Assembly (NCBI GenBank): GCA_949346185.1
Contig: CASGVX010000113.1
Coordinates: 1 to 6,866 of the forward strand
Source: an uncultured Lachnospiraceae bacterium
GTDB taxonomy: Bacteria > Bacillota > Clostridia > Lachnospirales > Lachnospiraceae
Direction: 5' to 3'
Length of the DNA stretch: 6,866 nt
How positions within the stretch are numbered: position 1 is the stretch's first letter; each line of letters begins with the position of its first letter. Of this stretch, positions 1 through 6,051 are shown one piece after another. Under the pieces are notes generated by a model. The model was given only the letters and a program-made list of their open reading frames with translations. It ran no database searches and was not told where the DNA came from. A program made the position numbers and the translations under genes.

Positions 1-31
1 TTCATTTCTCCTTTATGAGAAACTCACTTGC

Positions 32-51
32 AAAACAGGGCATATGCCCTG
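32..51 (-). terminator. possible weak terminator of the operon
   Basis: The perfect palindrome CAGGGCATATGCCCTG (36-51) is followed on the minus strand by TTTT (35-32). Read as RNA it gives a 6-bp GC-rich stem (CAGGGC/GCCCUG) with an AUAU loop and a short U-run. The U-run is short for a strong intrinsic terminator, so this is a plausible but weak end for the leuB-to-serA transcript. Confidence 0.35.
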
Positions 52-123
52 ACAAGGAGGGCCACGCCAAAAATACTTTGCCATGGCTCCCCCTTCTATT
101 TCATCCATATTTTACTGAGTACG

Positions 124-141
124 GATGGGATGCTTCCCATC
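124..141 (-). repeat. inverted repeat downstream of serA
   Basis: GATGGGA and TCCCATC form a perfect 7-bp inverted repeat around a 4-nt loop, starting 37 nt after the serA stop. No T-tract follows on the minus strand, so it is not a canonical intrinsic terminator. It could protect the 3' end of the transcript or be part of a larger repeat covering the flank. Confidence 0.45.
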
Positions 142-178
142 TTCTTCATCTTCAACTCCCCTTGCAGACCCCCGGAAG

Positions 179-1342
179 CTACTTGATAATGCGAACCCTC
201 AGCACGCCATCAATGGCACCAATTTTTTCTGCCAGTTCCTCCGTAGATGCGGAATCAATGTCAAATACGCAGTAAGAATAATTCCCCCGGCTCTTGTTGG
301 TCATATGGTCAATGTTAATTCCCTCCGAAGAGAATACATTGGTAAACTGGGTGAGCATCTTGGGGATATTCTTGTGTGCCACGGTGATTCTCCCCGCCGT
401 GCTGCACACCCCCGCATCGCAGTTTGGATAATTCACGGAATTGACGATATTTCCATTCTCCAAAAATTCCGTAATCTGCTCTGCCGCCATCACGGCACAG
501 TTTTCCTCGCTCTCCTCCGTGGAGGCTCCCAAATGGGGCGTTGCGATGACGTTTGGCATCTTCACCACTTGGGCATTGGGGAAATCCGTCACATATTTTG
601 CCACTTTCCCGGACTCCAGCGCCGCCTTCATATCCGCATCCTTTACCAGCACATCCCTGGCAAAATTCAGGATTACCACGCCATCCTTCATCTTAGAGAT
701 GGCTTCTTCATTAATCATCTCCTTGGTGTCTTCGGTAAAGGGCACATGAATGGTAATATAGTCGCACTCCGCATACAGTTCATCATAACTCTTTAGCACC
801 GTCACATCTCTATTCATGGTCAGGGCATTCTTAACAGAGAGATAAGGGTCCACGCCAAAAACCTTCATCCCCATGCGATTGGCCGCATTGGCCACCAATA
901 CGCCGATGGCTCCTAGGCCTATCACGCCCAGCTTCTTTCCCTTAATCTCCGTCCCGGCAAAGTTCTTCTTCGCCTTCTCCATGGATTTCCCGATATTCTC
1001 ATCGTCAGAATTATCCATCACCCACTGCATGCCGCCCGCAATGTCCCTGGCAGCCAGAAGCATGCCGGCAATCACCATCTCCTTCACGCCATTGGCATTG
1101 GCTCCCGGAGTGTTAAAGACCACTATCCCCTGATCCGCACACTTCTCCAAAGGAATATTGTTCACTCCGGCACCGGCTCTCGCCACTGCCAGCAGTTTGT
1201 CAGACAGTTCCATATCATGCATGGATGCGCTTCGCACGAGAATAGCCTCCGCCTCCTTCGCATCATCCACCTTCACATACTGTTTTGGCAATTCATCCAA
1301 CCCTACTTGGGCAACGGGATTCAGACAAGTATATTGAAACAT
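179..1342 (-). CDS. serA: D-3-phosphoglycerate dehydrogenase, short form with ACT domain
   Basis: Oxidises 3-phosphoglycerate to 3-phosphohydroxypyruvate with NAD+, committing carbon to serine. The 387-aa protein has the D-isomer-specific 2-hydroxyacid dehydrogenase layout: an N-terminal substrate domain with RAGAGVNNIP (55-64), a Rossmann NAD domain with GLGAIG (142-147) and Asp165 favouring NAD over NADP, the catalytic Arg229 in NFARDVLV, the catalytic His270 in PHLGASTEE, and a C-terminal ACT domain (about 319-387) that may bind serine for feedback control. Two departures from the E. coli enzyme stand out: ARD replaces the usual ARG, and the loop before His270 reads TDFPNAQ with no Glu matching E. 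coli Glu269. As I recall them, related clostridial proteins share this, so it looks like a subfamily trait and not damage. Genetic linkage to serC supports a 3-phosphoglycerate dehydrogenase role. It ends with TAG at 181-179. Confidence 0.93.
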   Translation of the reverse strand: MFQYTCLNPVAQVGLDELPKQYVKVDDAKEAEAILVRSASMHDMELSDKLLAVARAGAGVNNIPLEKCADQGIVVFNTPGANANGVKEMVIAGMLLAARDIAGGMQWVMDNSDDENIGKSMEKAKKNFAGTEIKGKKLGVIGLGAIGVLVANAANRMGMKVFGVDPYLSVKNALTMNRDVTVLKSYDELYAECDYITIHVPFTEDTKEMINEEAISKMKDGVVILNFARDVLVKDADMKAALESGKVAKYVTDFPNAQVVKMPNVIATPHLGASTEESEENCAVMAAEQITEFLENGNIVNSVNYPNCDAGVCSTAGRITVAHKNIPKMLTQFTNVFSSEGINIDHMTNKSRGNYSYCVFDIDSASTEELAEKIGAIDGVLRVRIIK

Positions 1343-2424
1343 TATGCATTCGCCTCCTCAAATTTCTTCATAAACTCTACTAACTTCTCCACGCCTTCCT
1401 TCGGCATAGCATTATAGATGCTGGCTCTCATGCCGCCCACCGTGCGGTGTCCCTTCAAGTTCTCAAATCCGGCAGCCTTGGCTTCCTTCACAAACTTGGC
1501 ATCCATCTCCTCATCTCCGGTGACAAAGGGCACGTTCATCAGAGAGCGATCCTTCTCCACCACGGTACCCTTGAAGAGTTTGGAGGAATCCAGATAATCA
1601 TAGAGAATCTTTGCCTTCTCCTCATTGCGCTTCTTCATTGCCTCCAAGCCTCCCATCTTCTTCAGCCACTGGAAGACCTTGCCGCAGATATAGATGCCGT
1701 AGGCCGGGGGCGTATTGTATAGGGACTGGGCATCTGCATGGGTCTTATACTGGAGCATGGTAGGCGTTCCCTCCAGCACATCCTCCGTAATCAGATCTTC
1801 CCGCATAATTACGATTACCACCCCGGCAGGTCCGATATTCTTCTGCACCCCGCCATAAATGATGCCATATTTTGACACATCCACCGGCTCAGATAGGAAG
1901 CAGGAAGATACGTCCGCCACCAAAGTCTTGCCCTTGGTATTGGGCAATTCCTTATATTTCGTGCCATAGATGGTATTGTTCTCACAGATATACACATAAT
2001 CCGCATCATCAGAAATCGGCAAATCCGAGCAGTCCGGAATGTAAGAGAATGTCTGATCTTCAGAAGAGGCAATCTTATTTGCCTTTCCATACTTGGAAGC
2101 CTCCTGCCATGCCTTCTTTGCCCACTGGCCCGTGACAATGTAGTCAGCCACCTTGTTTTTCATCAGATTCATGGGAATCATGGCAAACTGCTGGGATGCG
2201 CCGCCCTGAAGGAACATCACCTTGTAATTGTCTGGAATGTTCATCAGGTCCCTCAAATCCTGCTCCGCCGTCTTGATAATATCATCAAAGGCCTTAGAAC
2301 GATGGCTCATCTCCATCACCGACATGCCAGTCCCCTTGTAGTCTAGCATCTCCTCTGCTGCTTCTTTTAACACTTCTTCCGGTAATACCGCCGGACCGGC
2401 TGAAAAATTATATACTCTCGCCAT
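1342..2424 (-). CDS. serC: phosphoserine aminotransferase
   Basis: A PLP enzyme that transfers the amino group of glutamate to 3-phosphohydroxypyruvate, giving O-phosphoserine: step two of serine synthesis in the cytosol. In some bacteria it also acts in pyridoxal phosphate synthesis. The 360-aa protein matches the family length and fold-type I layout. Visible residues are the N-terminal RVYNFSAGPAVLP (3-15), His41-Arg42 in SHRSK for substrate, GGAS (74-77) for the PLP phosphate, Trp101 stacking on the ring, Asp171 to the pyridine nitrogen, the Schiff-base Lys195 in YGGVQKNIGPAG (190-201), NTPP (237-240), and GHRTVGGMRASIYNAM (325-340) near the C-terminus. The start is set by AAGGAGG 9 nt upstream and by the family's usual N-terminus. 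The frame stays open upstream to a GTG at 2517, in the 99-nt gap after ilvB. Its TAA overlaps the serA ATG as TAATG, so the two are probably translationally coupled. Confidence 0.97.
   Translation of the reverse strand: MARVYNFSAGPAVLPEEVLKEAAEEMLDYKGTGMSVMEMSHRSKAFDDIIKTAEQDLRDLMNIPDNYKVMFLQGGASQQFAMIPMNLMKNKVADYIVTGQWAKKAWQEASKYGKANKIASSEDQTFSYIPDCSDLPISDDADYVYICENNTIYGTKYKELPNTKGKTLVADVSSCFLSEPVDVSKYGIIYGGVQKNIGPAGVVIVIMREDLITEDVLEGTPTMLQYKTHADAQSLYNTPPAYGIYICGKVFQWLKKMGGLEAMKKRNEEKAKILYDYLDSSKLFKGTVVEKDRSLMNVPFVTGDEEMDAKFVKEAKAAGFENLKGHRTVGGMRASIYNAMPKEGVEKLVEFMKKFEEANA
1353..1358 (-). promoter_or_regulatory. ribosome binding site of serA inside the serC 3' end
   Basis: AGGAGG lies 10 nt upstream of the serA ATG at 1342, within the last codons of serC. 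With the TAATG stop/start overlap this is a typical layout for translational coupling of two enzymes acting in succession. Confidence 0.75.
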
Positions 2425-2433
2425 TTTCAAATG

Positions 2434-2440
2434 CCTCCTT
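2434..2440 (-). promoter_or_regulatory. ribosome binding site that fixes the serC start
   Basis: A strong AAGGAGG lies 9 nt upstream of the ATG at 2424 on the minus strand. This supports that ATG over an in-frame GTG at 2517 that would add 31 residues. SerC proteins typically start M-x-RVYNFSAGPA, exactly as here. Confidence 0.85.
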
Positions 2441-2523
2441 CTGTATGTTATGATGTTTGGGTCAAAAGGTATTCTGTCCCTGGCATCATGTAATGCTTCA
2501 TTAAAATAACTGCTCACCTGGCT

Positions 2524-4206
2524 TTACTTTTCCAGTAAGTCTTTCCCATCAAAACAATCCTCCAAGTCCTTTCCCGGCGCAATCATGGGAAAGACCTTGT
2601 CGTCGCTCTCGATGATAAATTCTATCAATACAGGTTTCCCTGAATCAATGGCTTCCTTTAATACCGGCTCCACTTCCTCTTTCTTCGTCACTTGGTAGGC
2701 TTTGACCCCCATAGCCTCTGCCAGTTTCACATAGTCTACTTGGTCATTCAGCACCGTATGGGAATATCTCTTTCCATAGAACAGCGTCTGCCACTGGCGC
2801 ACCATCCCCAGCACATGGTTGTTAAACACCATCTCTATAATGGGAATATTGTGTCTGCTGGCGGTGGCCAGCTCATTCATATTCATGCGGAAGCAGCCAT
2901 CTCCGGCGATATTTACCACCGTTCTCTCTGGCTGACCCATCTTGGCTCCCAAAGAGGCTCCCAGACCGTAGCCCATGGTACCCAGTCCCCCGGAAGTAAT
3001 CAGGGTGCGGGGCTTCTGGTAATGGAAGTACTGAGCCGCCCACATCTGGTGCTGCCCCACCTCCGTGCACACCACCGCATCTCCCCCAGTCACCTTTTCC
3101 AAGGTTTCCATGATATAGGGTCCGGTGAGCCCGCTGTCGTCATAGGCCAGCGGCAAGGCATCCTTCCTCGCCATCACCTTATCCATCCACTCCTTATGAT
3201 ACATCTGTTCCATCCGGTCAAGGAAACGAGCAAGCACACATTTCACGTCGCCGATGATATGGTAATCCACCAGAACATTCTTGTTGATTTCTGCCTCATC
3301 TACATCTATATGAATAATCGTAGCATTTTTTGCAAAAAGTTCGGGCTTTCCTGTCACCACTCTGTCTGAAAATCTAGAACCCACCACGATAAGTACATCG
3401 CATTCTGCCACGCTTAGATTGGAGGTCTTTGTGCCATGCATGCCAAGCATGCCCACATAGCGGCTGTGATTTCCCGGAAAAGCCCCCTTTCCCATCAGGG
3501 TATCGCACACCGGGGCATCCACCTTCTCCGCGAAATCCATCAGTTCCTCCGATGCATCGGAAAGCACTGCGCCGCCCCCCACAAATATCATGGGCTTCTT
3601 CGCCTGATGGAGCAGCCTGACTGCCTCTTCTATGACAGCCTCATCAATCCGCTCCTGACTTCTCTCAATGGCCTCTGGCACTTGGCGCTGATACTCCGCC
3701 TTATCCGCCGTAGCATTCTTGGCTATATCCACCAGCACCGGCCCCGGCCGGCCTGTCTGGGCAATGCGGAATGCCCTGCGCAGAGTATCCGCCAGATCAT
3801 TCGCATCTTTTACCAAGAAACTATACTTAGTAATGGGCATGGTCACCCCGGCAATATCAATCTCCTGAAAGGAATCCTTCCCCAGAAGGGTGGTTCCCAC
3901 GTTGCAGGTAATGGCAACCATAGGCACGGAATCCATATACGCCGTGGCAATTCCCGTGACTAGGTTCGTCGCCCCCGGCCCGCTGGTAGCCATGCACACG
4001 CCCACCTTTCCCGTGGCTCTGGCATAACCGTCCGCCGCATGGGCCGCTCCCTGCTCATGGGAGGTAAGGATATGGGTAATCTCCTCCTGATGCCGATATA
4101 ACTCGTCGTATATATTCAGAATCGCACCGCCCGGATAGCCAAATACCGTATCTACTCCCTGCTCTTTCAAGCACTCGATTACAATTTCTGAACCTGTTAA
4201 TTGCAT
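2524..4206 (-). CDS. ilvB: acetohydroxyacid synthase (acetolactate synthase), catalytic subunit
   Basis: Joins two pyruvates to 2-acetolactate, or pyruvate and 2-oxobutyrate to 2-aceto-2-hydroxybutyrate: the first common step to valine, leucine and isoleucine. It uses ThDP, Mg and FAD. The 560-aa protein has normal family length. The N-terminal ThDP domain carries the catalytic Glu51 in SHEQGAAHAADGYARATG (49-66). The central domain has the FAD-contact motif RFSDRVVTG (278-286). The C-terminal ThDP domain has GDG (435-437) and NN (462-463). Trp472 in the GMVRQWQ segment matches the residue linked to 2-oxobutyrate preference. The FAD motif and this Trp favour the anabolic enzyme over catabolic AlsS. 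At the site of plant AHAS Pro197 the protein has Gly104. No ilvN-like regulatory subunit follows; serC comes next after 99 nt. A stem-loop precedes its ribosome binding site. Confidence 0.96.
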   Translation of the reverse strand: MQLTGSEIVIECLKEQGVDTVFGYPGGAILNIYDELYRHQEEITHILTSHEQGAAHAADGYARATGKVGVCMATSGPGATNLVTGIATAYMDSVPMVAITCNVGTTLLGKDSFQEIDIAGVTMPITKYSFLVKDANDLADTLRRAFRIAQTGRPGPVLVDIAKNATADKAEYQRQVPEAIERSQERIDEAVIEEAVRLLHQAKKPMIFVGGGAVLSDASEELMDFAEKVDAPVCDTLMGKGAFPGNHSRYVGMLGMHGTKTSNLSVAECDVLIVVGSRFSDRVVTGKPELFAKNATIIHIDVDEAEINKNVLVDYHIIGDVKCVLARFLDRMEQMYHKEWMDKVMARKDALPLAYDDSGLTGPYIMETLEKVTGGDAVVCTEVGQHQMWAAQYFHYQKPRTLITSGGLGTMGYGLGASLGAKMGQPERTVVNIAGDGCFRMNMNELATASRHNIPIIEMVFNNHVLGMVRQWQTLFYGKRYSHTVLNDQVDYVKLAEAMGVKAYQVTKKEEVEPVLKEAIDSGKPVLIEFIIESDDKVFPMIAPGKDLEDCFDGKDLLEK

Positions 4207-4211
4207 ATTTT

Positions 4212-4216
4212 CCTCC
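4212..4216 (-). promoter_or_regulatory. ribosome binding site that fixes the ilvB start
   Basis: GGAGG lies 5 nt upstream of the ATG at 4206 on the minus strand. This favours the MQLTGSEI start over an in-frame upstream start at 4233 that would add nine residues (MRCFGMEEN) and lacks a good site. The chosen N-terminus is the usual one for acetohydroxyacid synthase large subunits. Confidence 0.8.
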
Positions 4217-4219
4217 ATT

Positions 4220-4240
4220 CCGAAGCATCTCATGCCTCAG
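4220..4240 (-). promoter_or_regulatory. stem-loop directly upstream of the ilvB ribosome binding site
   Basis: In the minus-strand transcript CUGAGGCAU and AUGCUUCGG can pair over 9 bp (two G-U pairs) around a 3-nt GAG loop. The stem ends 3 nt before the ilvB Shine-Dalgarno sequence at 4216-4212. It lacks a U-tract, so it is not a terminator. It could set translation efficiency of ilvB or be an RNA-processing or protection site. The pairing is read from the sequence; function is inference. Confidence 0.4.
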
Positions 4241-4258
4241 AGAATTTATTCCATCATA

Positions 4259-4277
4259 CGCTGCCAAAATAGCAGCG
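4259..4277 (-). repeat. short GC-rich inverted repeat after ilvD
   Basis: CGCTGC and GCAGCG form a perfect 6-bp inverted repeat with a 7-nt loop, starting 11 nt after the ilvD stop codon. No T-run follows on either strand, so it does not look like an intrinsic terminator. It could mark or protect a 3' end within the transcript, or be chance. Confidence 0.3.
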
Positions 4278-4288
4278 GCAAAATCCCT

Positions 4289-5953
4289 TTAATTAATCTC
4301 CAGAACCGCTCCCCTGTCTGCGGAAGTCACCATCTTGGCATACCTTGCCAGATAGCCGGTCTGAATCTTGGGCTCCCTAGGCTGCCATTTTGCCCTGCGC
4401 TCCTCAAGTACCGCATCAGATACCTTCACATTGATGGTATTTGCGGGAATATCAATAGCAATGATATCTCCCTCCTCAATCAGGCCAATAGGCCCGCCAG
4501 CAGCCGCCTCAGGAGATACATGGCCGATGGAGGCCCCCCTGGAGGCTCCCGAGAAACGGCCATCCGTTATCAAAGCCACGCTGGAGCCCAGCCCCATGCC
4601 TGCAATGGCCGAAGTCGGATTGAGCATCTCCCGCATGCCAGGTCCCCCCTTGGGTCCCTCGTAGCGTATGACAACCACGTCTCCTGCCTGGATTTTCCCG
4701 CCCTTAATGGCTGCGATAGCATCCTCCTCGCAGTCGAAGACTCTCGCAGGACCCTCGTGCACCAGCATCTCAGGCACCACGGCAGAACGCTTTACCACGC
4801 AGCTGTCCGGGGCAATATTTCCCCGAAGCACGGCGATACCGCCCTTCTCGCTATAAGGATTGTCTAGCGGACGGATAATTTCGGGATTGCGGTTCACTGT
4901 TCCGGCAATATTCTCCTTCACCGTCTTTCCCGTAGCGGTAATCAAGTCCGTATGCAAAAGCCCCTTCTCCATCAGTTCATTCATCACGGCATAGATGCCC
5001 CCGGCCTCATTCAGTTCCTCCATATAGTGGTGCCCTGCCGGTGCAAGATGGCACAAATTCGGGGTTCTCTCGCTAATCTCATTGGCGATATCCAGATTAA
5101 TCTCCACTCCGGCCTCATGGGCAATTGCCGGGAGATGGAGCATGGTGTTGGTGGAACATCCCAGCGCCATATCTACTGTCAAAGCATTCTCAAATGCCTT
5201 CTTCGTCAGGATATCTCTGGGACGGATATTTTTGTCCAAAAGTTCCATCACCTTCATGCCCGCATGCTTTGCCAACTGGATTCTCTGGGAATATACGGCG
5301 GGAATCGTTCCATTTCCCTGAAGGCCCATGCCGATTGCCTCCGTCAGGCAGTTCATGCTGTTTGCCGTATACATTCCAGAACAGGAACCGCAAGTAGGAC
5401 AGGCATTGCACACGTAATCGTCCACTTCCTCCGCCGTCATCTTGCCCGCCGCGTGGGCTCCCACCGCCTCGAACATAGAGGACAGGGAGGTCTTCTTCCC
5501 CTGCACATGCCCGGCAAGCATAGGTCCGCCGCTGACAAACACGGTGGGAATATTCATTCTGGCTGCCGCCATCAAAAGTCCCGGCACATTCTTGTCGCAG
5601 TTCGGCACCATCACCAAAGCGTCAAACTGGTGCGCCGTGGCCATGCACTCCGTAGAATCTGCAATCAGATCCCTAGTCACCAAGGAATATTTCATTCCCA
5701 CATGCCCCATGGCAATGCCGTCGCACACGGCAATGGCCGGAAATACAATGGGCGTTCCCCCTGCCATGGCAACCCCCGTCTTCACAGCCTCCACGATTTT
5801 ATCTATATTCATATGACCGGGCACAATCTCATTGTGAGAACTCACGATTCCCACCAGAGGCCTCTCCAGTTCTTCCTCCGTCAATCCCAGCGCATTGAAT
5901 AGCGAACGCTGGGGGGCTGTCTGCATCCCCTTAGTCACTGCATCACTTCTCAT
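4289..5953 (-). CDS. ilvD: dihydroxyacid dehydratase
   Basis: IlvD dehydrates 2,3-dihydroxyisovalerate and 2,3-dihydroxy-3-methylvalerate to the 2-oxo acids that precede valine and isoleucine (and, through valine's precursor, leucine). It is a cytosolic Fe-S enzyme of the IlvD/Edd family. The 554-aa length is normal for the family. Signatures visible are the Mg-binding CDGIAMGHVGM (77-87), CDKNVPG (119-125) with cluster Cys119, CPTCGSCSGMYTANSM (185-200) with cluster Cys191, and LITDGRFSGASRG (461-473) with the serine proposed as catalytic base. The N-terminal motif reads NEIVPGHMN (41-49), as in the E. coli enzyme, where [2Fe-2S]-type members carry a third cysteine (NEITPCN-like). That suggests an oxygen-labile [4Fe-4S]-type enzyme. 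The start at 5953 has a GGGGG ribosome binding site 7 nt upstream. The gene lies between leuB and ilvB in the same direction, as expected for a branched-chain amino acid operon. Confidence 0.97.
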   Translation of the reverse strand: MRSDAVTKGMQTAPQRSLFNALGLTEEELERPLVGIVSSHNEIVPGHMNIDKIVEAVKTGVAMAGGTPIVFPAIAVCDGIAMGHVGMKYSLVTRDLIADSTECMATAHQFDALVMVPNCDKNVPGLLMAAARMNIPTVFVSGGPMLAGHVQGKKTSLSSMFEAVGAHAAGKMTAEEVDDYVCNACPTCGSCSGMYTANSMNCLTEAIGMGLQGNGTIPAVYSQRIQLAKHAGMKVMELLDKNIRPRDILTKKAFENALTVDMALGCSTNTMLHLPAIAHEAGVEINLDIANEISERTPNLCHLAPAGHHYMEELNEAGGIYAVMNELMEKGLLHTDLITATGKTVKENIAGTVNRNPEIIRPLDNPYSEKGGIAVLRGNIAPDSCVVKRSAVVPEMLVHEGPARVFDCEEDAIAAIKGGKIQAGDVVVIRYEGPKGGPGMREMLNPTSAIAGMGLGSSVALITDGRFSGASRGASIGHVSPEAAAGGPIGLIEEGDIIAIDIPANTINVKVSDAVLEERRAKWQPREPKIQTGYLARYAKMVTSADRGAVLEIN

Positions 5954-5960
5954 ATTTCAT

Positions 5961-5965
5961 CCCCC
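5961..5965 (-). promoter_or_regulatory. ribosome binding site of ilvD
   Basis: A GGGGG run lies 7 nt upstream of the ATG at 5953 on the minus strand. It is a weaker match to the anti-Shine-Dalgarno than the GGAGG sites of ilvB, serC and serA. It supports the chosen start, which also gives an N-terminus typical of the family. The ATG within GGGGGATG is in another frame and runs only five codons. Confidence 0.6.
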
Positions 5966-5974
5966 ATTTCAATC

Positions 5975-5992
5975 AAATCATTATTATGATTT
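5975..5992. repeat. AT-rich inverted repeat in the leuB-ilvD gap
   Basis: AAATCAT, a 4-base spacer, then ATGATTT form a perfect 7-bp inverted repeat between leuB and ilvD. On the minus strand it lies directly downstream of a weak extended -10-like TGGTATATG (6001-5993). It has no T-tract, so it is not an intrinsic terminator. The size and position would suit a protein-binding operator near an internal promoter, but AT-rich gaps produce such repeats by chance. The repeat is seen directly; any function is inference. Confidence 0.3.
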
Positions 5993-6051
5993 CATATACC
6001 ACTTCATCATATAGTGCAAAACAAAGTCTTTCATGTTCCCAAAACAATATC

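Larger units (their letters stand above)
1..178. other. 3' flank of serA: no recognised gene, two inverted repeats, two tiny reading frames
   Basis: No gene of normal size is supported here. Minus-strand content in order: a GGGGAG site and a 17-codon frame at 149-96 (MKKMGSIPSVLSKIWMK) that starts 29 nt after the serA stop; an inverted repeat at 124-141 within it; a 23-codon frame at 84-13 starting MAKYFWRGPP; a perfect 16-bp palindrome at 36-51 inside that frame; then AAAGGAG and an ATG at 5-3 that could open a further gene but with only 2 nt spacing. The density of inverted repeats suggests either a terminator region or a dispersed intergenic repeat. The elements are read directly; function is not established. 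Confidence 0.4.

Noticed and set aside
125..796. Plus-strand frame of 223 codons opposite serA
   Set aside because: It is the antisense shadow of serA, with low-complexity His/Arg-rich translation and no family resemblance.
2434..2465. TTGACC (2465-2460, minus strand) as a -35 box of a serC promoter
   Set aside because: Seventeen bases downstream lies the Shine-Dalgarno region and not a TATAAT-like hexamer, so no -10 partner fits.
2692..3963. Plus-strand frames of 225 and 175 codons opposite ilvB
   Set aside because: Antisense shadows of the acetohydroxyacid synthase gene with no domain support.
4207..4233. Upstream ATG start of ilvB (nine extra residues)
   Set aside because: The downstream ATG at 4206 has GGAGG 5 nt away and gives the usual family N-terminus; the upstream ATG lies inside a stem-loop and lacks a good site.
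4259..4277. Hairpin after ilvD as an intrinsic terminator
   Set aside because: No U-tract follows it on the minus strand, and ilvB is expected to be co-transcribed.
4952..5902. Long plus-strand frame (316 codons) opposite ilvD
   Set aside because: It is antisense to a clear dihydroxyacid dehydratase, is rich in His, Arg and Gly as expected from the reverse of GC-ending codons, has no recognisable domain, and no plausible ribosome binding site was noted.
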